DNA from: an uncultured archaeon
GTDB lineage: Archaea > Thermoproteota > Bathyarchaeia > 40CM-2-53-6 > CALIRQ01
Assembly (NCBI GenBank): GCA_938042195.1
Contig: CALIRQ010000013.1
Location: 1-64,000, forward strand
Direction: 5' to 3'
DNA length: 64,000 nt
This document shows positions 1 through 8,461 of this stretch, piece by piece (positions within the stretch are counted from its first letter, which is position 1; each line of letters starts with the position of its first letter). Made by a program: the position numbers and the translations under genes. The notes under the pieces were generated by a model. It made no database searches and was not told the origin of the DNA. It saw only the letters and a list, made by a program, of their open reading frames with translations.

Positions 1-255
1 AAGATGGCCATTGCCCGCGCCATCCTCATCGCCCATCGCCTCCTCATAGCGCCGCGGGGGCTCGGCAAGGGCATGGCCATGGCTTTGGGCCTCCTCGAGG
101 CGATGCTCAGGCTCCCGCTCCATAGGGAGGCGAAGGGGGCATTCAAGGCGAAGAAGATGAGGCCGGATGGCTTTCTGCTCCGCAGGCTCAGATATCGCCC
201 TGAGAGCTTAGTGGAGCGGGCTTTATGGCGATTTTTAAATTCCTCAAATCCCTAA
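1..255 (+). CDS. Possible 3' end of a CDS, cut by the window edge
   Basis: A frame open from base 1 ends at a TAA at 253-255 and would give about 84 residues rich in Leu, Ala and Arg. I recognise no family. The DNA is GC-rich, so long open frames arise by chance, and the opposite strand is also open through much of this stretch. It overlaps by a few bases the end of the broken minus-strand gene at 252-486. An AT-rich stretch near 229-243 sits inside its last codons, which is unusual for a real 3' end. Treat it as weak. Confidence 0.25.
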   Translation, partial: KMAIARAILIAHRLLIAPRGLGKGMAMALGLLEAMLRLPLHREAKGAFKAKKMRPDGFLLRRLRYRPESLVERALWRFLNSSNP

Positions 256-486
256 GGGTTATCCTGCTCCGCGAACTCCGCCTCATATTCGACAGCGCCC
301 GGCCGATCGGCCGATAAATGGAATCGGGGCCTCCTCATGATGGCCCGGTAGGCGTGAGTGAGGCCGTCGTAGAACCATCGCCTTTGGCCATCGGCGAGCC
401 CCTCCAATTGGGCGATGAAGGCCTCGGCTCCCTCCTGCCCGCGCTCTTGGCTTGCGCATCTTTATCCCAAATTTGAAGTTAAACAT
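252..486 (-). pseudogene. Frameshifted small gene, unknown family
   Basis: On the minus strand an ATG at 486 opens a frame beginning MFNFKFGIKMRKP. A second frame (461 to 252, stop TAG) has no start codon but reads like protein, containing AFIAQLEGLADGQRRWFYDG and then THAYRAIMRRPRF. One frameshift near 445-455 would join them into one protein of about 77 residues. A TATA-like TTATAATTG lies near 491-502, about 10-25 bp before the ATG. I do not recognise the family. Whether the break is a mutation or a sequencing error cannot be told here. Confidence 0.4.
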
Positions 487-510
487 CCCGCAACGCAATT
501 ATAACGCCGT

Positions 511-530
511 ACCCCCCCTATAGGGGGGGT
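511..530. repeat. Perfect 20-bp palindrome of C and G runs
   Basis: ACCCCCCCTATAGGGGGGGT reads the same on both strands. It has seven C, a TATA centre and seven G. It lies just upstream of the broken minus-strand gene. It could be a protein-binding site, a hairpin in a transcript, or assembly-prone homopolymer sequence. Confidence 0.6.
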
Positions 531-554
531 GGTCGCAAATGGGCCGTCTTGAAT

Positions 555-663
555 GAAATCAAAGGAAATCAAATGAATCGAATCCAGGCCGAAAGGGGCC
601 AATTTTGGGCCTCATTTCGGCGAAAGGGGCTCGAATAATCAAAGAAAATCAAAGGGATCGAAT
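555..663. repeat. Two degenerate 29-bp direct repeats
   Basis: The segments 555-583 and 635-663 match at about 24 of 29 positions. Both contain AATCAAAG, AAATCAAA and ATCGAAT, and are about 80 bp apart. Between them are two copies of a CGAAAGGGGC-like block (588-600 and 619-631). The pair is too degenerate and too short to be a CRISPR array. The rest of 490-1030 shows no convincing gene. Confidence 0.4.
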
Positions 664-1040
664 TTTTATTTCCTCCAGTATTATTGCCTTGGGCATCCGC
701 GGCGGCTCGCCGACGATAAGGGAATGGTAAAAGTAGCGCCGCGGGGCCTTAGGACAATATAAAAGGCCGTCGCAACAATACCCAAAGCCGAAAGCCGGGC
801 TCGCGGATCCCTAATTCCCTGGGGGCATGGCGGGGCTCATGGCGTTCGCGATATGGCTGAGGCCCGAGGCCTTGGCCATTTCGGGAACCTCTTCTGGGCG
901 CCGGGGGGGGGAAACGGATCGGAGGGGTGGGCATGGCCGATCCCTTTGGATCTAATCGCAAGGCCCCGGGCGAGGGTTTCGGGGAATTATTTAAGCTTTT
1001 CTGAGAAAATGCCCCGATTTTCCCCCGTAAAAATAAATTT

Positions 1041-1050
1041 TTAAATATTT
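1041..1050 (+). promoter_or_regulatory. TATA box for the histone gene
   Basis: An A/T block at 1029-1050 contains TTAAATATTT. Its centre is about 25 bp before the GTG at 1069, the spacing of an archaeal TATA box to a transcription start, so the histone message is probably leaderless or nearly so. Confidence 0.6.
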
Positions 1051-1068
1051 TCCAATCCAAGCCAAATC

Positions 1069-1302
1069 GTGGCGTTTTCCATGAGGGAAGGTGAGCTCTC
1101 GACCGCCGCGATACATAGGCTCATAAAAAAGGCAGGGGCCGAGAGGGTTGGGGACGATGCCGTTAGGGAGCTCGGCAAGGTAGTTGAGGATATAGCGATC
1201 AGGATAAGCAAGGAAGCGATAGAGCTGGCCAGCCACGCGGGAAGGAAGACGATCAAGGTAGAGGACGTGCAGCTCGCTATGAAGAGGATAATGCGCGAAT
1301 GA
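1069..1302 (+). CDS. Archaeal histone
   Basis: This is a DNA-wrapping histone-fold protein of the HMf family, which forms dimers and larger assemblies on DNA. The 77 residues hold one histone fold: ELSTAAIHRLIKKAGAERV (helix 1 and loop), then DAVRELGKVVEDIAIRISKE (long helix 2), then AGRKTIKVEDVQLAMKRIM (helix 3). Family members are 66-70 residues, so only a short N-terminal extension is present. The GTG at 1069 sits at the expected leaderless position. ATG at 1081 would give 73 residues and also fits. It is transcribed alone, upstream of the thermosome gene. Confidence 0.93.
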   Translation: MAFSMREGELSTAAIHRLIKKAGAERVGDDAVRELGKVVEDIAIRISKEAIELASHAGRKTIKVEDVQLAMKRIMRE

Positions 1303-1471
1303 GCCCCGGCATCAGTCCCAGAGGGACCGCGGCCCTTAGAGGCCCTTCATGGGGCTGCCCTACCTAAGGATCCGGACCGCGGAAGGGGTTCCCGGCGGGG
1401 GCGCGAATCATCGGCAAACCCGTGGGGGCTTTCGAGAGCGGGGGATGCGTAGGGGCAAAACGGGATCCGAA

Positions 1472-1482
1472 AAATTTTTAAG
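1472..1482 (+). promoter_or_regulatory. TATA box region for the thermosome gene
   Basis: An AAATTTTTAAG block lies about 90-100 bp before the thermosome ATG, implying a 5' leader of roughly 60-70 nt. A second A/T block (GGCTTTAAAGG, around 1550-1560) is too close to the ATG to act as its TATA box. The gap 1303-1571 contains no other gene that I can see. Confidence 0.45.
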
Positions 1483-1571
1483 AGATATCCTCCCCCTTCC
1501 TTGCCCTTGGCAATAAAAAGATCGGTATACTCCGCATGGGCGAGAAATAGGGCTTTAAAGGGTGATGCGAG

Positions 1572-3221
1572 ATGGCGTATATGGGTGGGCAACCCATCCT
1601 CATATTGAAGGAGGGCGCGAGCAGGACTAGGGGAAGGGATGCCCAAAGGTCCAACATGACCGCGGCCAAGGTCATAGCCGAGGTCGTCAGGAGCACTCTG
1701 GGACCACGCGGCATGGATAAGATGCTGGTCGATAGCTTGGGCGACATCACGATCACGAACGACGGGGCCACCGTGCTGGATGAGATAGACGTCCAGCACC
1801 CGGCCGCGAAGATGATGGTCGAAGTCGCCAAGACCCAAGACGACGAGGTCGGCGATGGCACGACGACGGCCGTCGTGCTGGCCGGCGCTCTCTTGGGCAA
1901 GGCTGAGGAGCTCCTCAGCGAGAACATACATCCCACGGTGATAGTCAAGGGGTATAAGCAAGCCGGAGAGGAGGCCATAAAGATATTGAATGAGATAGCG
2001 ATCCCGGTGGATATCAACGATACGGAGACTTTGAAGAAGGTCGCGCTAACGTCGATGAGGAGCAAGGGACTCGGGGAAGCGAGGGACCACTTCGCTTCGA
2101 TAGCCGTTGAGGCCGTCAAGCAGATAACGGAGAAGAGGGGCGACCACTATATCGCGGACATAGACAACATACAGTTGGTGAAGAAAATAGGCAAAAGCCT
2201 CTTGGAGTCCCAGCTCATAAAGGGCGTGATAATAGACAAGGAGGTCGTCCACCCCGGAATGCCGAAGAGGATCGAGAACCCGAAGATCGCCCTAGTGGAC
2301 GCGGCCCTCGAGATAGAGAAGACCGAGATAAGCGCGGAGATAAGGATCTCGAACCCCGAGCAGATGAAGGCCTTCCTCGACGAGGAGAACAGGATGATGA
2401 GGGAGATGGTCGAGAAGATAAAGGCCTCGGGGGCCAATGTGGTGCTATGCCAGAAGGGCATCGACGATATGGTCCAGCACTTCCTGGCGAAGGAGGGGAT
2501 AATGGCCGTCAGGAGGATAAAGAAGTCGGATATGGAGAAGTTGGCCAGGGCGACCGGCGGAAAGATAGTGACGAACTTGGACGACCTCAAGCCCGAGGAC
2601 CTCGGCACGGCGCAGCTGGCCATCGAGAGGAAGATCGGGGAGGACAAGATGGTCTTCATAGAAGGATGCAAGGATCCCAGATCCGTTTCGATACTCCTCA
2701 GGGCCGGCTTGGAGCGCATGGTCGATGAACTCGAGCGATCGATACACGATGGGCTTTCGGTGGTTTCGGATGTAATAGAGAGGAACAAGATCGTTGCGGG
2801 CGGGGGCTCCGTAGAGGCCGAGCTGGCCAAGAGGCTGAAGTCCTACGCCGCGAAGATAGGCGGCCGGGAGCAACTGGCGATAGAGGCCTTCGCCGAATCC
2901 TTGGAGGTCATACCGAGGACATTGGCCGAGAACGCGGGTCTGGATCCAGTCGACATAATGGTGGAGCTCAGGTCGGCGCATGAGAAGGAGGGCGGGCTTT
3001 GGGCCGGCGTGGACGTATTCGGCGGCAAGATCGTCGACATGATGAAGCTCGGCGTCATCGAGCCGCTGGCCGTCAAGGAGCAATGCATCAAATCCGCCGT
3101 GGAGGCCGCCAGCATGATCCTGAGGATCGACGACGTCATAGCTGCCGCGAAGCCGCCGCCTACGCCGAAGGGCAAAGGTGAAGGCGAGGGCGGCGAAACC
3201 CCGGAGATGCCCGAGTTCTAA
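1572..3221 (+). CDS. Thermosome subunit (group II chaperonin)
   Basis: This is an ATP-driven folding chamber subunit, the archaeal relative of eukaryotic CCT. The 549 residues are full length. The N-terminal equatorial domain has the nucleotide motif NDGATVL near residue 63 and [12 protein letters not shown] near 94. The apical domain follows (about 215-370), and the C-terminal equatorial half has [15 protein letters not shown]. The tail is acidic and Gly-rich and ends GETPEMPEF, instead of the Gly-Gly-Met repeats seen in some thermosomes. It is monocistronic, with an oligo-T stretch right after the stop that could end transcription. Only one subunit gene is in the window. Confidence 0.97.
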   Translation: MAYMGGQPILILKEGASRTRGRDAQRSNMTAAKVIAEVVRSTLGPRGMDKMLVDSLGDITITNDGATVLDEIDVQHPAAKMMVEVAKTQDDEVGDGTTTAVVLAGALLGKAEELLSENIHPTVIVKGYKQAGEEAIKILNEIAIPVDINDTETLKKVALTSMRSKGLGEARDHFASIAVEAVKQITEKRGDHYIADIDNIQLVKKIGKSLLESQLIKGVIIDKEVVHPGMPKRIENPKIALVDAALEIEKTEISAEIRISNPEQMKAFLDEENRMMREMVEKIKASGANVVLCQKGIDDMVQHFLAKEGIMAVRRIKKSDMEKLARATGGKIVTNLDDLKPEDLGTAQLAIERKIGEDKMVFIEGCKDPRSVSILLRAGLERMVDELERSIHDGLSVVSDVIERNKIVAGGGSVEAELAKRLKSYAAKIGGREQLAIEAFAESLEVIPRTLAENAGLDPVDIMVELRSAHEKEGGLWAGVDVFGGKIVDMMKLGVIEPLAVKEQCIKSAVEAASMILRIDDVIAAAKPPPTPKGKGEGEGGETPEMPEF

Positions 3222-3230
3222 ACCCCAAAA

Positions 3231-3240
3231 ATTTTTTATT
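3231..3240 (+). promoter_or_regulatory. TATA box of tRNA-Glu and T-rich stop for the thermosome transcript
   Basis: ATTTTTTATT lies about 26-35 bp before the tRNA 5' end, the spacing expected for an archaeal tRNA promoter. The six T also resemble an archaeal oligo-T transcription terminator for the gene upstream. Confidence 0.5.
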
Positions 3241-3265
3241 CCCCCAACCCCTCCCTTCTATCCCC

Positions 3266-3376
3266 GCTCCGGTAGTATAGCCCGGTCAAGTATTCTGGCC
3301 TCTCGCGGATTTTCGGAGAGAGCCAGGGGCGCGGGTTCAAATGCCCTATGGGCTGAAAATCCCGCCCGGAGCACCA
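3266..3376 (+). tRNA. tRNA-Glu(CTC) with two introns, CCA encoded
   Basis: Acceptor strand GCTCCGG (3266-3272) pairs with CCGGAGC (3366-3372), followed by A73 and an encoded CCA (3374-3376). The D arm is GTAT/GTAT. The anticodon stem CTGGC (3295-3299) pairs with GCCAG (3322-3326), and the anticodon CTC is at 3302-3304. A 15-nt intron (3306-3320) interrupts the anticodon loop at the canonical 37/38 site. The T stem GCGGG (3331-3335) pairs with CCCGC (3361-3365). Eighteen extra bases (about 3343-3360, edges ambiguous by a few bases) follow the T-loop TTCAAAT and contain a GCCC-tat-GGGC mini-hairpin, so this is a second, non-canonical intron. With both removed, a normal cloverleaf remains. Confidence 0.88.
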
Positions 3377-3451
3377 ACCCCTTTGGGACCGATCCCCTAG
3401 CCGCGCCGGATTCGGCGATCGCCGAGCCCTAGGTAGCTTAAAAAGGCCCTA

Positions 3452-4120
3452 ATGGAAAAACCAAGGAATTGCCGGGAGATTCTCTTGAGGGATCGGAATC
3501 GGATAATAGTGGTGACGGGCACCCCCGGGGTCGGCAAGTCCTCCCTGGCCCGGGCGCTGGCCGAGAGGCTGGGGTGGATCGCCCTGGATCTGAGCGATCT
3601 CTCCATAAAGGAGGGTCTTTTGAAGGGATACGATGCGGCTCGGGGGACATGGGTGGTCGATGAGGGGCGGTTGAGGAAGGCCGTGATGCGATCGTTGAGG
3701 GCCTCGAAGTCCAATATAATAGCCGAGGGCCATTACGCGCAGGCCGTCGTTCCATCGAACGCAGTGAAGCTTGCCTTCGTCCTGAGGTGCGATCCGAGGG
3801 TCTTGGAGGAAAGGTTGAGGGACAAGGGGTATGGGGAGGATAAGGTATTGGAGAACGTTGAGGCGGAGATCCTGGACTCATGCCTATTGGAGGCCCTGAA
3901 TGCCTTCGGCGGATCGAGGGTCCATGAGATCGATATGACCGGGTTGAGCTTGAAGGATGCCATGGGCGAGGCCTTGGAGGTCATAAGGGGAAGGAAGCGG
4001 CCCTCCCTCCTTGGGATAGATTGGATAGGGGTATTGGAAAGGGAGGGATGCTTGGAAAGATATTTGGCGGGGAAGCGGATTGAGCCAAAAGGCGAAAAGG
4101 TATCTGATAATCCGTTGTGA
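3452..4120 (+). CDS. AK6/Fap7-type adenylate kinase-like NTPase
   Basis: This is a P-loop nucleoside-phosphate kinase/ATPase of the AK6 (Fap7, hCINAP) family, which in eukaryotes and archaea acts in late small-subunit ribosome assembly. The P-loop GTPGVGKSS starts near residue 23. The NMP-binding region LDLSDLSIKEGL and the LRCDP and EERLRDKGYGEDKVLENVEAE motifs match the family. A C-terminal extension of about 40 residues is longer than usual. ATG 3452 is taken as start, but a TATA-like CTTAAAAAGG ends only about 8 bp before it, so TTG 3485 (MRDRNRIIVVTG) is a serious alternative. Its 3' end overlaps the zinc-ribbon gene by 41 bp, so the two are translationally linked. Confidence 0.85.
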   Translation: MEKPRNCREILLRDRNRIIVVTGTPGVGKSSLARALAERLGWIALDLSDLSIKEGLLKGYDAARGTWVVDEGRLRKAVMRSLRASKSNIIAEGHYAQAVVPSNAVKLAFVLRCDPRVLEERLRDKGYGEDKVLENVEAEILDSCLLEALNAFGGSRVHEIDMTGLSLKDAMGEALEVIRGRKRPSLLGIDWIGVLEREGCLERYLAGKRIEPKGEKVSDNPL

Positions 4121-4319
4121 GAAGTGCGGCAAGCTGACATTGGCCCACTCAAATTCGGCCAGCCGTACCTGCCCATCATGTGGGCACAGGCAAAGGGTCT
4201 TGGCCAATCCCCCCATAGCCTCCTCCGAATCGCCGGAGGAGGTCCGGAAGATCTTGGGGTTGCTCAAGAGCGCGGACCAAAGGGCCTCCCGGAATAAGGA
4301 TTTAAGGAAGGCGATCTAA
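4080..4319 (+). CDS. Small zinc-ribbon protein (DUF1922-like)
   Basis: A 79-residue protein with a treble-cysteine ribbon: CEKCGK near residue 13 and CPSCGH near 32, likely holding one zinc. This fits the archaeal DUF1922 type, whose role is unknown. It starts at TTG inside the last codons of the AK6 gene, and is followed 19 bp later by the Sm-like gene, so the three form an operon with an RNA or ribosome flavour. The second half is a basic helix-prone tail. Confidence 0.75.
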   Translation: MSQKAKRYLIIRCEKCGKLTLAHSNSASRTCPSCGHRQRVLANPPIASSESPEEVRKILGLLKSADQRASRNKDLRKAI

Positions 4320-4338
4320 TAAAATCCGGTGATTTGGA

Positions 4339-4770
4339 TTGTCGAGCGTAGGGGAGAGGAGGTTCTTCGAGGAGCTCTCCCATCTCCTTAACAAGAGCGT
4401 GATCGTTGAAACCGTTAATGGCAAAGTATACTCAGGGATCTTATCCGGGGTCAATGCTAGCTCCATGAGCATCTGTCTGACCGATGCGAAGGATCAAAGC
4501 GGGAGGAACATATATAAGCTCTTCATAAATGGGAGCGCCATCTTGGAGATATATAGCGCCGAAAAGCCCTTCGATCTTGAGGCCCTCGCCATGAGGCTTG
4601 AGAGGGTGTTCCCGCGTATGGTCAAATTGGTCGAGGGGTCCGGGACGATAGTGGTCATGGATAAGATCAGGGTCGGCGAGGGCGGATTGCTCGAGGGCAG
4701 CGGGCCGACCGCCGAGAGGGTGAAGAGGATCTACGAGGAGTTCGTTAGGGAGAGGTCGAAGGCTCCCTAG
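4339..4770 (+). CDS. Sm-like archaeal protein with C-terminal extension (SmAP3-like)
   Basis: The first 75 residues form an Sm fold: Sm1 is LNKSVIVETVNGKVYSGILS followed by DAKD, and Sm2 is FINGSAILEIYS. It would form an RNA-binding ring. A second domain of about 65 residues follows (MVKLVEGSGTIVVMDKIRV and onward), as in the SmAP3 class, where it resembles a separate alpha/beta domain. TTG 4339 is the start. It ends in a 26-bp convergent overlap with the PAC2 gene. It is probably cotranscribed with the AK6 and zinc-ribbon genes. Confidence 0.85.
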   Translation: MSSVGERRFFEELSHLLNKSVIVETVNGKVYSGILSGVNASSMSICLTDAKDQSGRNIYKLFINGSAILEIYSAEKPFDLEALAMRLERVFPRMVKLVEGSGTIVVMDKIRVGEGGLLEGSGPTAERVKRIYEEFVRERSKAP

Positions 4771-5497
4771 GGGGCCTCCCCCCCTCCTCGTCAATCCCCC
4801 TCCCCATTTTCTCCAAAGCATCCGCCAATCCCTTCGCCTTTGCATCCAGCTCCTTGGTACTCAATTCTGCTCCCAGGAGCCTAGATAGGAATAGGAGAAT
4901 GGCCTTTGCCGCGATCGCGTCTCCGAAGAACCCAGGGGTCTCGGCCAATAGGCAAAGCCCGGACATGCCCATCAATTCCGCCAACCCAACCAGGATCCCC
5001 GCCGCTCCGAAGACACGCCCCTGCAGTATGCCCGCCCCCTTTGAGACGGCCATGCTGAGCAACTCGCGGTCCGTGGCCGTGCAGAAGATCCGCGGCGTGG
5101 GCGTTACAGAATCCCTCTTGAGCCCGCCGAGCGTTATCACGAGCCGGCAACCCATCCCCTTGGCTAGCCTTAGGGAGCATTCCGCCAGTTCGTATTGGCC
5201 GCCCGGATTGCTGGCCTGAGCGTTCCCGAAGAGCAATATTAGGTCCCTCGGTATGGAGGTATCGCTGAGGAGGTACAGCTCGTTCCTTTGCGGCCTAAGA
5301 TCCCCATCCTCCACCATGGAGATCGGTTGAAATTCGGTGGATAATATCTCAAAGATCGGCCTCGCCCCGTAGGCCTTTATCAAATTATCCACGGCCATAT
5401 GGCCGACCAAGCCAATCCCCGGCAGGCCCTCCAATAGTATCGGATCCCTGAGGGCCTCGATCCGTATAGCGGATAGGGGAATCACTTTATAAGGCAA
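4745..5497 (-). CDS. PAC2-family proteasome assembly chaperone
   Basis: This is a homologue of the PAC2/PbaB group, which helps 20S proteasome alpha rings assemble in archaea. The 250 residues show the family hallmarks: LLEGLPGIGLVGHMAVDNLI near the N-terminus, then PRDLILLFGNAQ, GCRLVITLGG in the middle and FGAAGILVGLAELMGMSGLC later. No membrane segment is present. It faces the Sm-like gene tail to tail with a 26-bp overlap and diverges from the tgtA gene across about 60 bp. No proteasome subunit gene is in the window. Confidence 0.85.
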   Translation of the reverse strand: MPYKVIPLSAIRIEALRDPILLEGLPGIGLVGHMAVDNLIKAYGARPIFEILSTEFQPISMVEDGDLRPQRNELYLLSDTSIPRDLILLFGNAQASNPGGQYELAECSLRLAKGMGCRLVITLGGLKRDSVTPTPRIFCTATDRELLSMAVSKGAGILQGRVFGAAGILVGLAELMGMSGLCLLAETPGFFGDAIAAKAILLFLSRLLGAELSTKELDAKAKGLADALEKMGRGIDEEGGRPPREPSTSP

Positions 5498-5555
5498 GGC
5501 CGATCATGGTCCCCGATTTCGTGGCAAACTGAATGCGCAATGGGGATAATAAACG

Positions 5556-7130
5556 TTGGCCGATCCAAATGGCATCCGGCTCGATCCATTCGAGCAAGGC
5601 CCGGAGAGGGATTTGATGGGAAGGATCGGAAGGCTGCGGACCGAGAGAGGGACCCTGGAAACGCCATATATGTTCCCAGTCATCAATCCGTTGGTGCAAC
5701 CAATACCTCCCCGCGAGCTGAAGGAGCGCTTCGGATTCAAGGCCATAATGGTCAACGCGCACCTCCTGAAGAAGAACTTCGGGAACGAGGTCATTGAAAA
5801 GGGGGTGCATCGTTTCCTAGACTACGATGGGATAATCGCGACGGATTCCGGGGCCTACCAGATCCTCGTATACGGCGGCATCGATTCGGCCCCCGATGAG
5901 ATAATAAGGTTCCAAGAATCGATCGGCAGCAACATAGGCGTCATCTTGGATATACCAACGCCTTATGGGGCCAAGAGGGAGGAGGCGGAGCGCGGGGTTT
6001 TGGAAACCCATAGGAGGGCCGAGGAGGCATTTCGGATAATCTCGGGCGATGGGATGCTATGGGTTGGCCCGATACAGGGCGGAACCTACTTCGATCTTCT
6101 CTCATCCTCGGCCCTGAAGATGTCCTCGCTCCCATTCCATATACTAGCCCTCGGGAGCCCCACGCAAATATTGAAGCGGTACAGATATGAACTGCTCTCG
6201 CGGATGATAGCGACTGTTAGATCGATAATCCCACCTTCAAAGCCGCTTCACCTCTTTGGCGCAGGCCACCCCGCGATGTTCTCCCTGGCGGTCGCGTTGG
6301 GGTGCGACCTCTTCGACTCCGCCTCCTACGCGATCTTCGCTAGGGAGGGGAGATATATGACGGAGAGCGGCACCATTAGGCTGAAGGACCTGCGGCATTT
6401 CCCATGCTCCTGTAGCGCATGCTCCAGATACGAGCCCTCCGAGGTGATCAAATGCGATAAGAAATTCATCGAGCGTTTCTTGGCTGAGCATAACCTCAAC
6501 GCATGCGTCGAGGAGCTCCGCAGGATAAAGCAGGCGATCTCGGACGGGGCCCTTTGGGAGCTCCTGGGGCAGAGGGCCAGGTCCCACCCATCCCTCTTCA
6601 GGGCCTTCGCGGGGCTGAGGTCGTACTCCAACCTCCTGGAGAAATACTCCCCCTCCACCAAGAGGGGCGGGATATTCTATTTCGATCTCCTCGACTTGGG
6701 GAGGCCTGAGGTTCAGCGCTATTGGAGACGCCTATTGGAAAGGTATTCGATCCCGGAAGAGGTGAATAAATTGGTCGTTTACTCGGGCCCCGATCCTACC
6801 AAGCGCCTCGGCGATGAGGACGTCCGAAGGGTTCGCTTCTTCAAGCTCGTTAACCCCTATGGGTTCGTGCCATGGGAGTTGCTGGAGACCTTCCCATTGT
6901 TTCAAACCGAGGGCCCGGGCCCCATGGATGAAATCCCCGATGAGGCCCTCTCGCTCTTCAAGGAGCTACTTAAGAGGAATAAGAGGGTAGCGATATCCTC
7001 GTTCCGAATATCCGGAAAGGCCCTCCAAGGGCTAAAGGGAATCTGCGAGGAGTTGGGCCTACCGCTCGAGATTAACGTCGATTTGAGACGCCCCGGCTCG
7101 GCGGAGGGGCGACCAACAAAACGTATTTAA
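5556..7130 (+). CDS. tgtA: Archaeosine tRNA-guanine transglycosylase
   Basis: It exchanges guanine-15 in the D loop of tRNAs for preQ0, the first tRNA-bound step to archaeosine. The catalytic TIM barrel (about residues 20-350) shows LETPYMFPVINP, DGIIATDSGAYQ (catalytic Asp), the WVGPIQGG motif and the zinc cluster CSCSACSRYEPSE near 285. A C1-type domain follows, but the 524 residues end without an evident PUA domain, which many archaeal enzymes carry. TTG 5556 aligns with the family N-terminus. ATG 5616 has a better Shine-Dalgarno (GGAGAGGG) but would trim conserved sequence. Confidence 0.92.
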   Translation: MADPNGIRLDPFEQGPERDLMGRIGRLRTERGTLETPYMFPVINPLVQPIPPRELKERFGFKAIMVNAHLLKKNFGNEVIEKGVHRFLDYDGIIATDSGAYQILVYGGIDSAPDEIIRFQESIGSNIGVILDIPTPYGAKREEAERGVLETHRRAEEAFRIISGDGMLWVGPIQGGTYFDLLSSSALKMSSLPFHILALGSPTQILKRYRYELLSRMIATVRSIIPPSKPLHLFGAGHPAMFSLAVALGCDLFDSASYAIFAREGRYMTESGTIRLKDLRHFPCSCSACSRYEPSEVIKCDKKFIERFLAEHNLNACVEELRRIKQAISDGALWELLGQRARSHPSLFRAFAGLRSYSNLLEKYSPSTKRGGIFYFDLLDLGRPEVQRYWRRLLERYSIPEEVNKLVVYSGPDPTKRLGDEDVRRVRFFKLVNPYGFVPWELLETFPLFQTEGPGPMDEIPDEALSLFKELLKRNKRVAISSFRISGKALQGLKGICEELGLPLEINVDLRRPGSAEGRPTKRI

Positions 7131-7183
7131 GCTCGGAACTCTTCCCCGCCTAGGAAGCGGATGATTATGGGTGGAATATTGGG

Positions 7184-8443
7184 ATGGAGTTGCGATTCTT
7201 GGGCGCATGCTCCGAGGTGGGGAGGTCCGGCGTGGCCCTCCGCACCGAGGGGAAATGCATCCTAATGGATTATGGGGTATTGTTGGATGACGAAATAGGC
7301 TTCCCGGCCCATATATCGGCTAGGGAAGTGGATGCGATCCTGATAACCCATGCGCACTTGGACCACAGCGGGCTGGCGCCGCTCTTCTACCTGCGCGACG
7401 GCATCCCGGTCCACGCCGTGGAGCCGACTTTCAAATTCTCGGACCTCCTCATAAAGGACTTCCTCCACCTCAGCGGCTACTACCTCCCTTACGAATACGT
7501 GGATTTGAAGAACATGATGGACCACGCGGTAAGGCATCGATACTCGGAGCCGTTCGAGATAGACGGGATCAGCGTGGTGTTCCTAAACGCCGGCCACATC
7601 CCGGGCAGCTCCCAAGTCCTGATAGAGGCCGAGGGGAAGAGGCTGCTCTATACGGGCGATTTCAGCACCACGCCCAGCAGGCTCCTGAACGGCGCGGAGC
7701 ATTGGGACCTCGATCTGGATGCGATCGTGATCGAGAGCACATACGCTAACGAAGATCATCCGGAGAGATTGGCGTTGGAGAAGGAGTTCGTTTCCAGGTG
7801 CAGGGACGTCGTTGAAAGGGGGGGCACGGTCCTTATCCCGGCCTTCGGGGTCGGAAGATCCCAAGAGGTGCTGTCGATCCTAGAGGCAAATAATTTCGAG
7901 CATCCGGTCCACGTGGATGGCATGGCCTTGGACGCCATCAAGCTCCTCGCCGAGCATCCGGAATCCCTCAGGGACTTCGAGCTCTTCGAAAGGGCCGTTA
8001 AAAACGCCAGATGGATCAACGATTGGCGAGACCGAAGGATCGCCGTGAAGACCCCGTCGGTCATAGTCTCCCCGGCAGGCATGCTGAAAGGGGGGGCCGC
8101 CGTCTTTTATATGGAGGCGATATCCCAAAACAAGCGCAATGCCATATACCTGGTCAGCTTCCAGATCCCAGGGACCCCGGGCAGGACCCTTTTGGATAAG
8201 AAGAAGTTTGTGATAGGCGGGAAAGAGAGGAAGGTCTTGGCCGAGGTGGATAAATTCGTGTTCTCCTCCCATTGCGGCCGCTCCGAGCTGGAATCGGTCC
8301 TCTCGAGGCTGGATGGGGGGGCGAAGGTATTCGTCGTCCATGGCGCGGAGGGGAATTGCGAAAGGCTCGCCAGCTGGGCCTCCGAGGAGCTCGGATTGGA
8401 GGCCCATGCGCCGAGGCCCGGGGATATTTATAAGCTCGAGTAG
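7184..8443 (+). CDS. Beta-CASP metallo-beta-lactamase ribonuclease (aCPSF2-like)
   Basis: An RNase of the CPSF73/RNase J fold. The HAHLDH zinc motif is near residue 56, followed by LNAGHIPGSSQVLI, YTGDFS and the SPAGML beta-CASP signature. The C-terminal motif HCGRSELES replaces the usual SGH-type sequence. The 419 residues lack the N-terminal KH domains of aCPSF1, so it fits the shorter aCPSF2 group, which processes or degrades RNA in archaea. It is followed 18 bp later by the presenilin-like gene, probably in the same transcript. A second beta-CASP enzyme (aCPSF1) is at the other end of the window. Confidence 0.9.
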   Translation: MELRFLGACSEVGRSGVALRTEGKCILMDYGVLLDDEIGFPAHISAREVDAILITHAHLDHSGLAPLFYLRDGIPVHAVEPTFKFSDLLIKDFLHLSGYYLPYEYVDLKNMMDHAVRHRYSEPFEIDGISVVFLNAGHIPGSSQVLIEAEGKRLLYTGDFSTTPSRLLNGAEHWDLDLDAIVIESTYANEDHPERLALEKEFVSRCRDVVERGGTVLIPAFGVGRSQEVLSILEANNFEHPVHVDGMALDAIKLLAEHPESLRDFELFERAVKNARWINDWRDRRIAVKTPSVIVSPAGMLKGGAAVFYMEAISQNKRNAIYLVSFQIPGTPGRTLLDKKKFVIGGKERKVLAEVDKFVFSSHCGRSELESVLSRLDGGAKVFVVHGAEGNCERLASWASEELGLEAHAPRPGDIYKLE

Positions 8444-8461
8444 GCAACGATCCTCGGCCCT

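Noticed and set aside
555-663. CRISPR array
   Set aside because: Only two degenerate repeats, no regular spacers and no cas genes in the window.
853-1044. Short frame before the histone
   Set aside because: It runs into the histone TATA region, has no ribosome site and reads like GC-rich non-coding DNA; the opposite-strand frame at 749-1060 is equally unconvincing.
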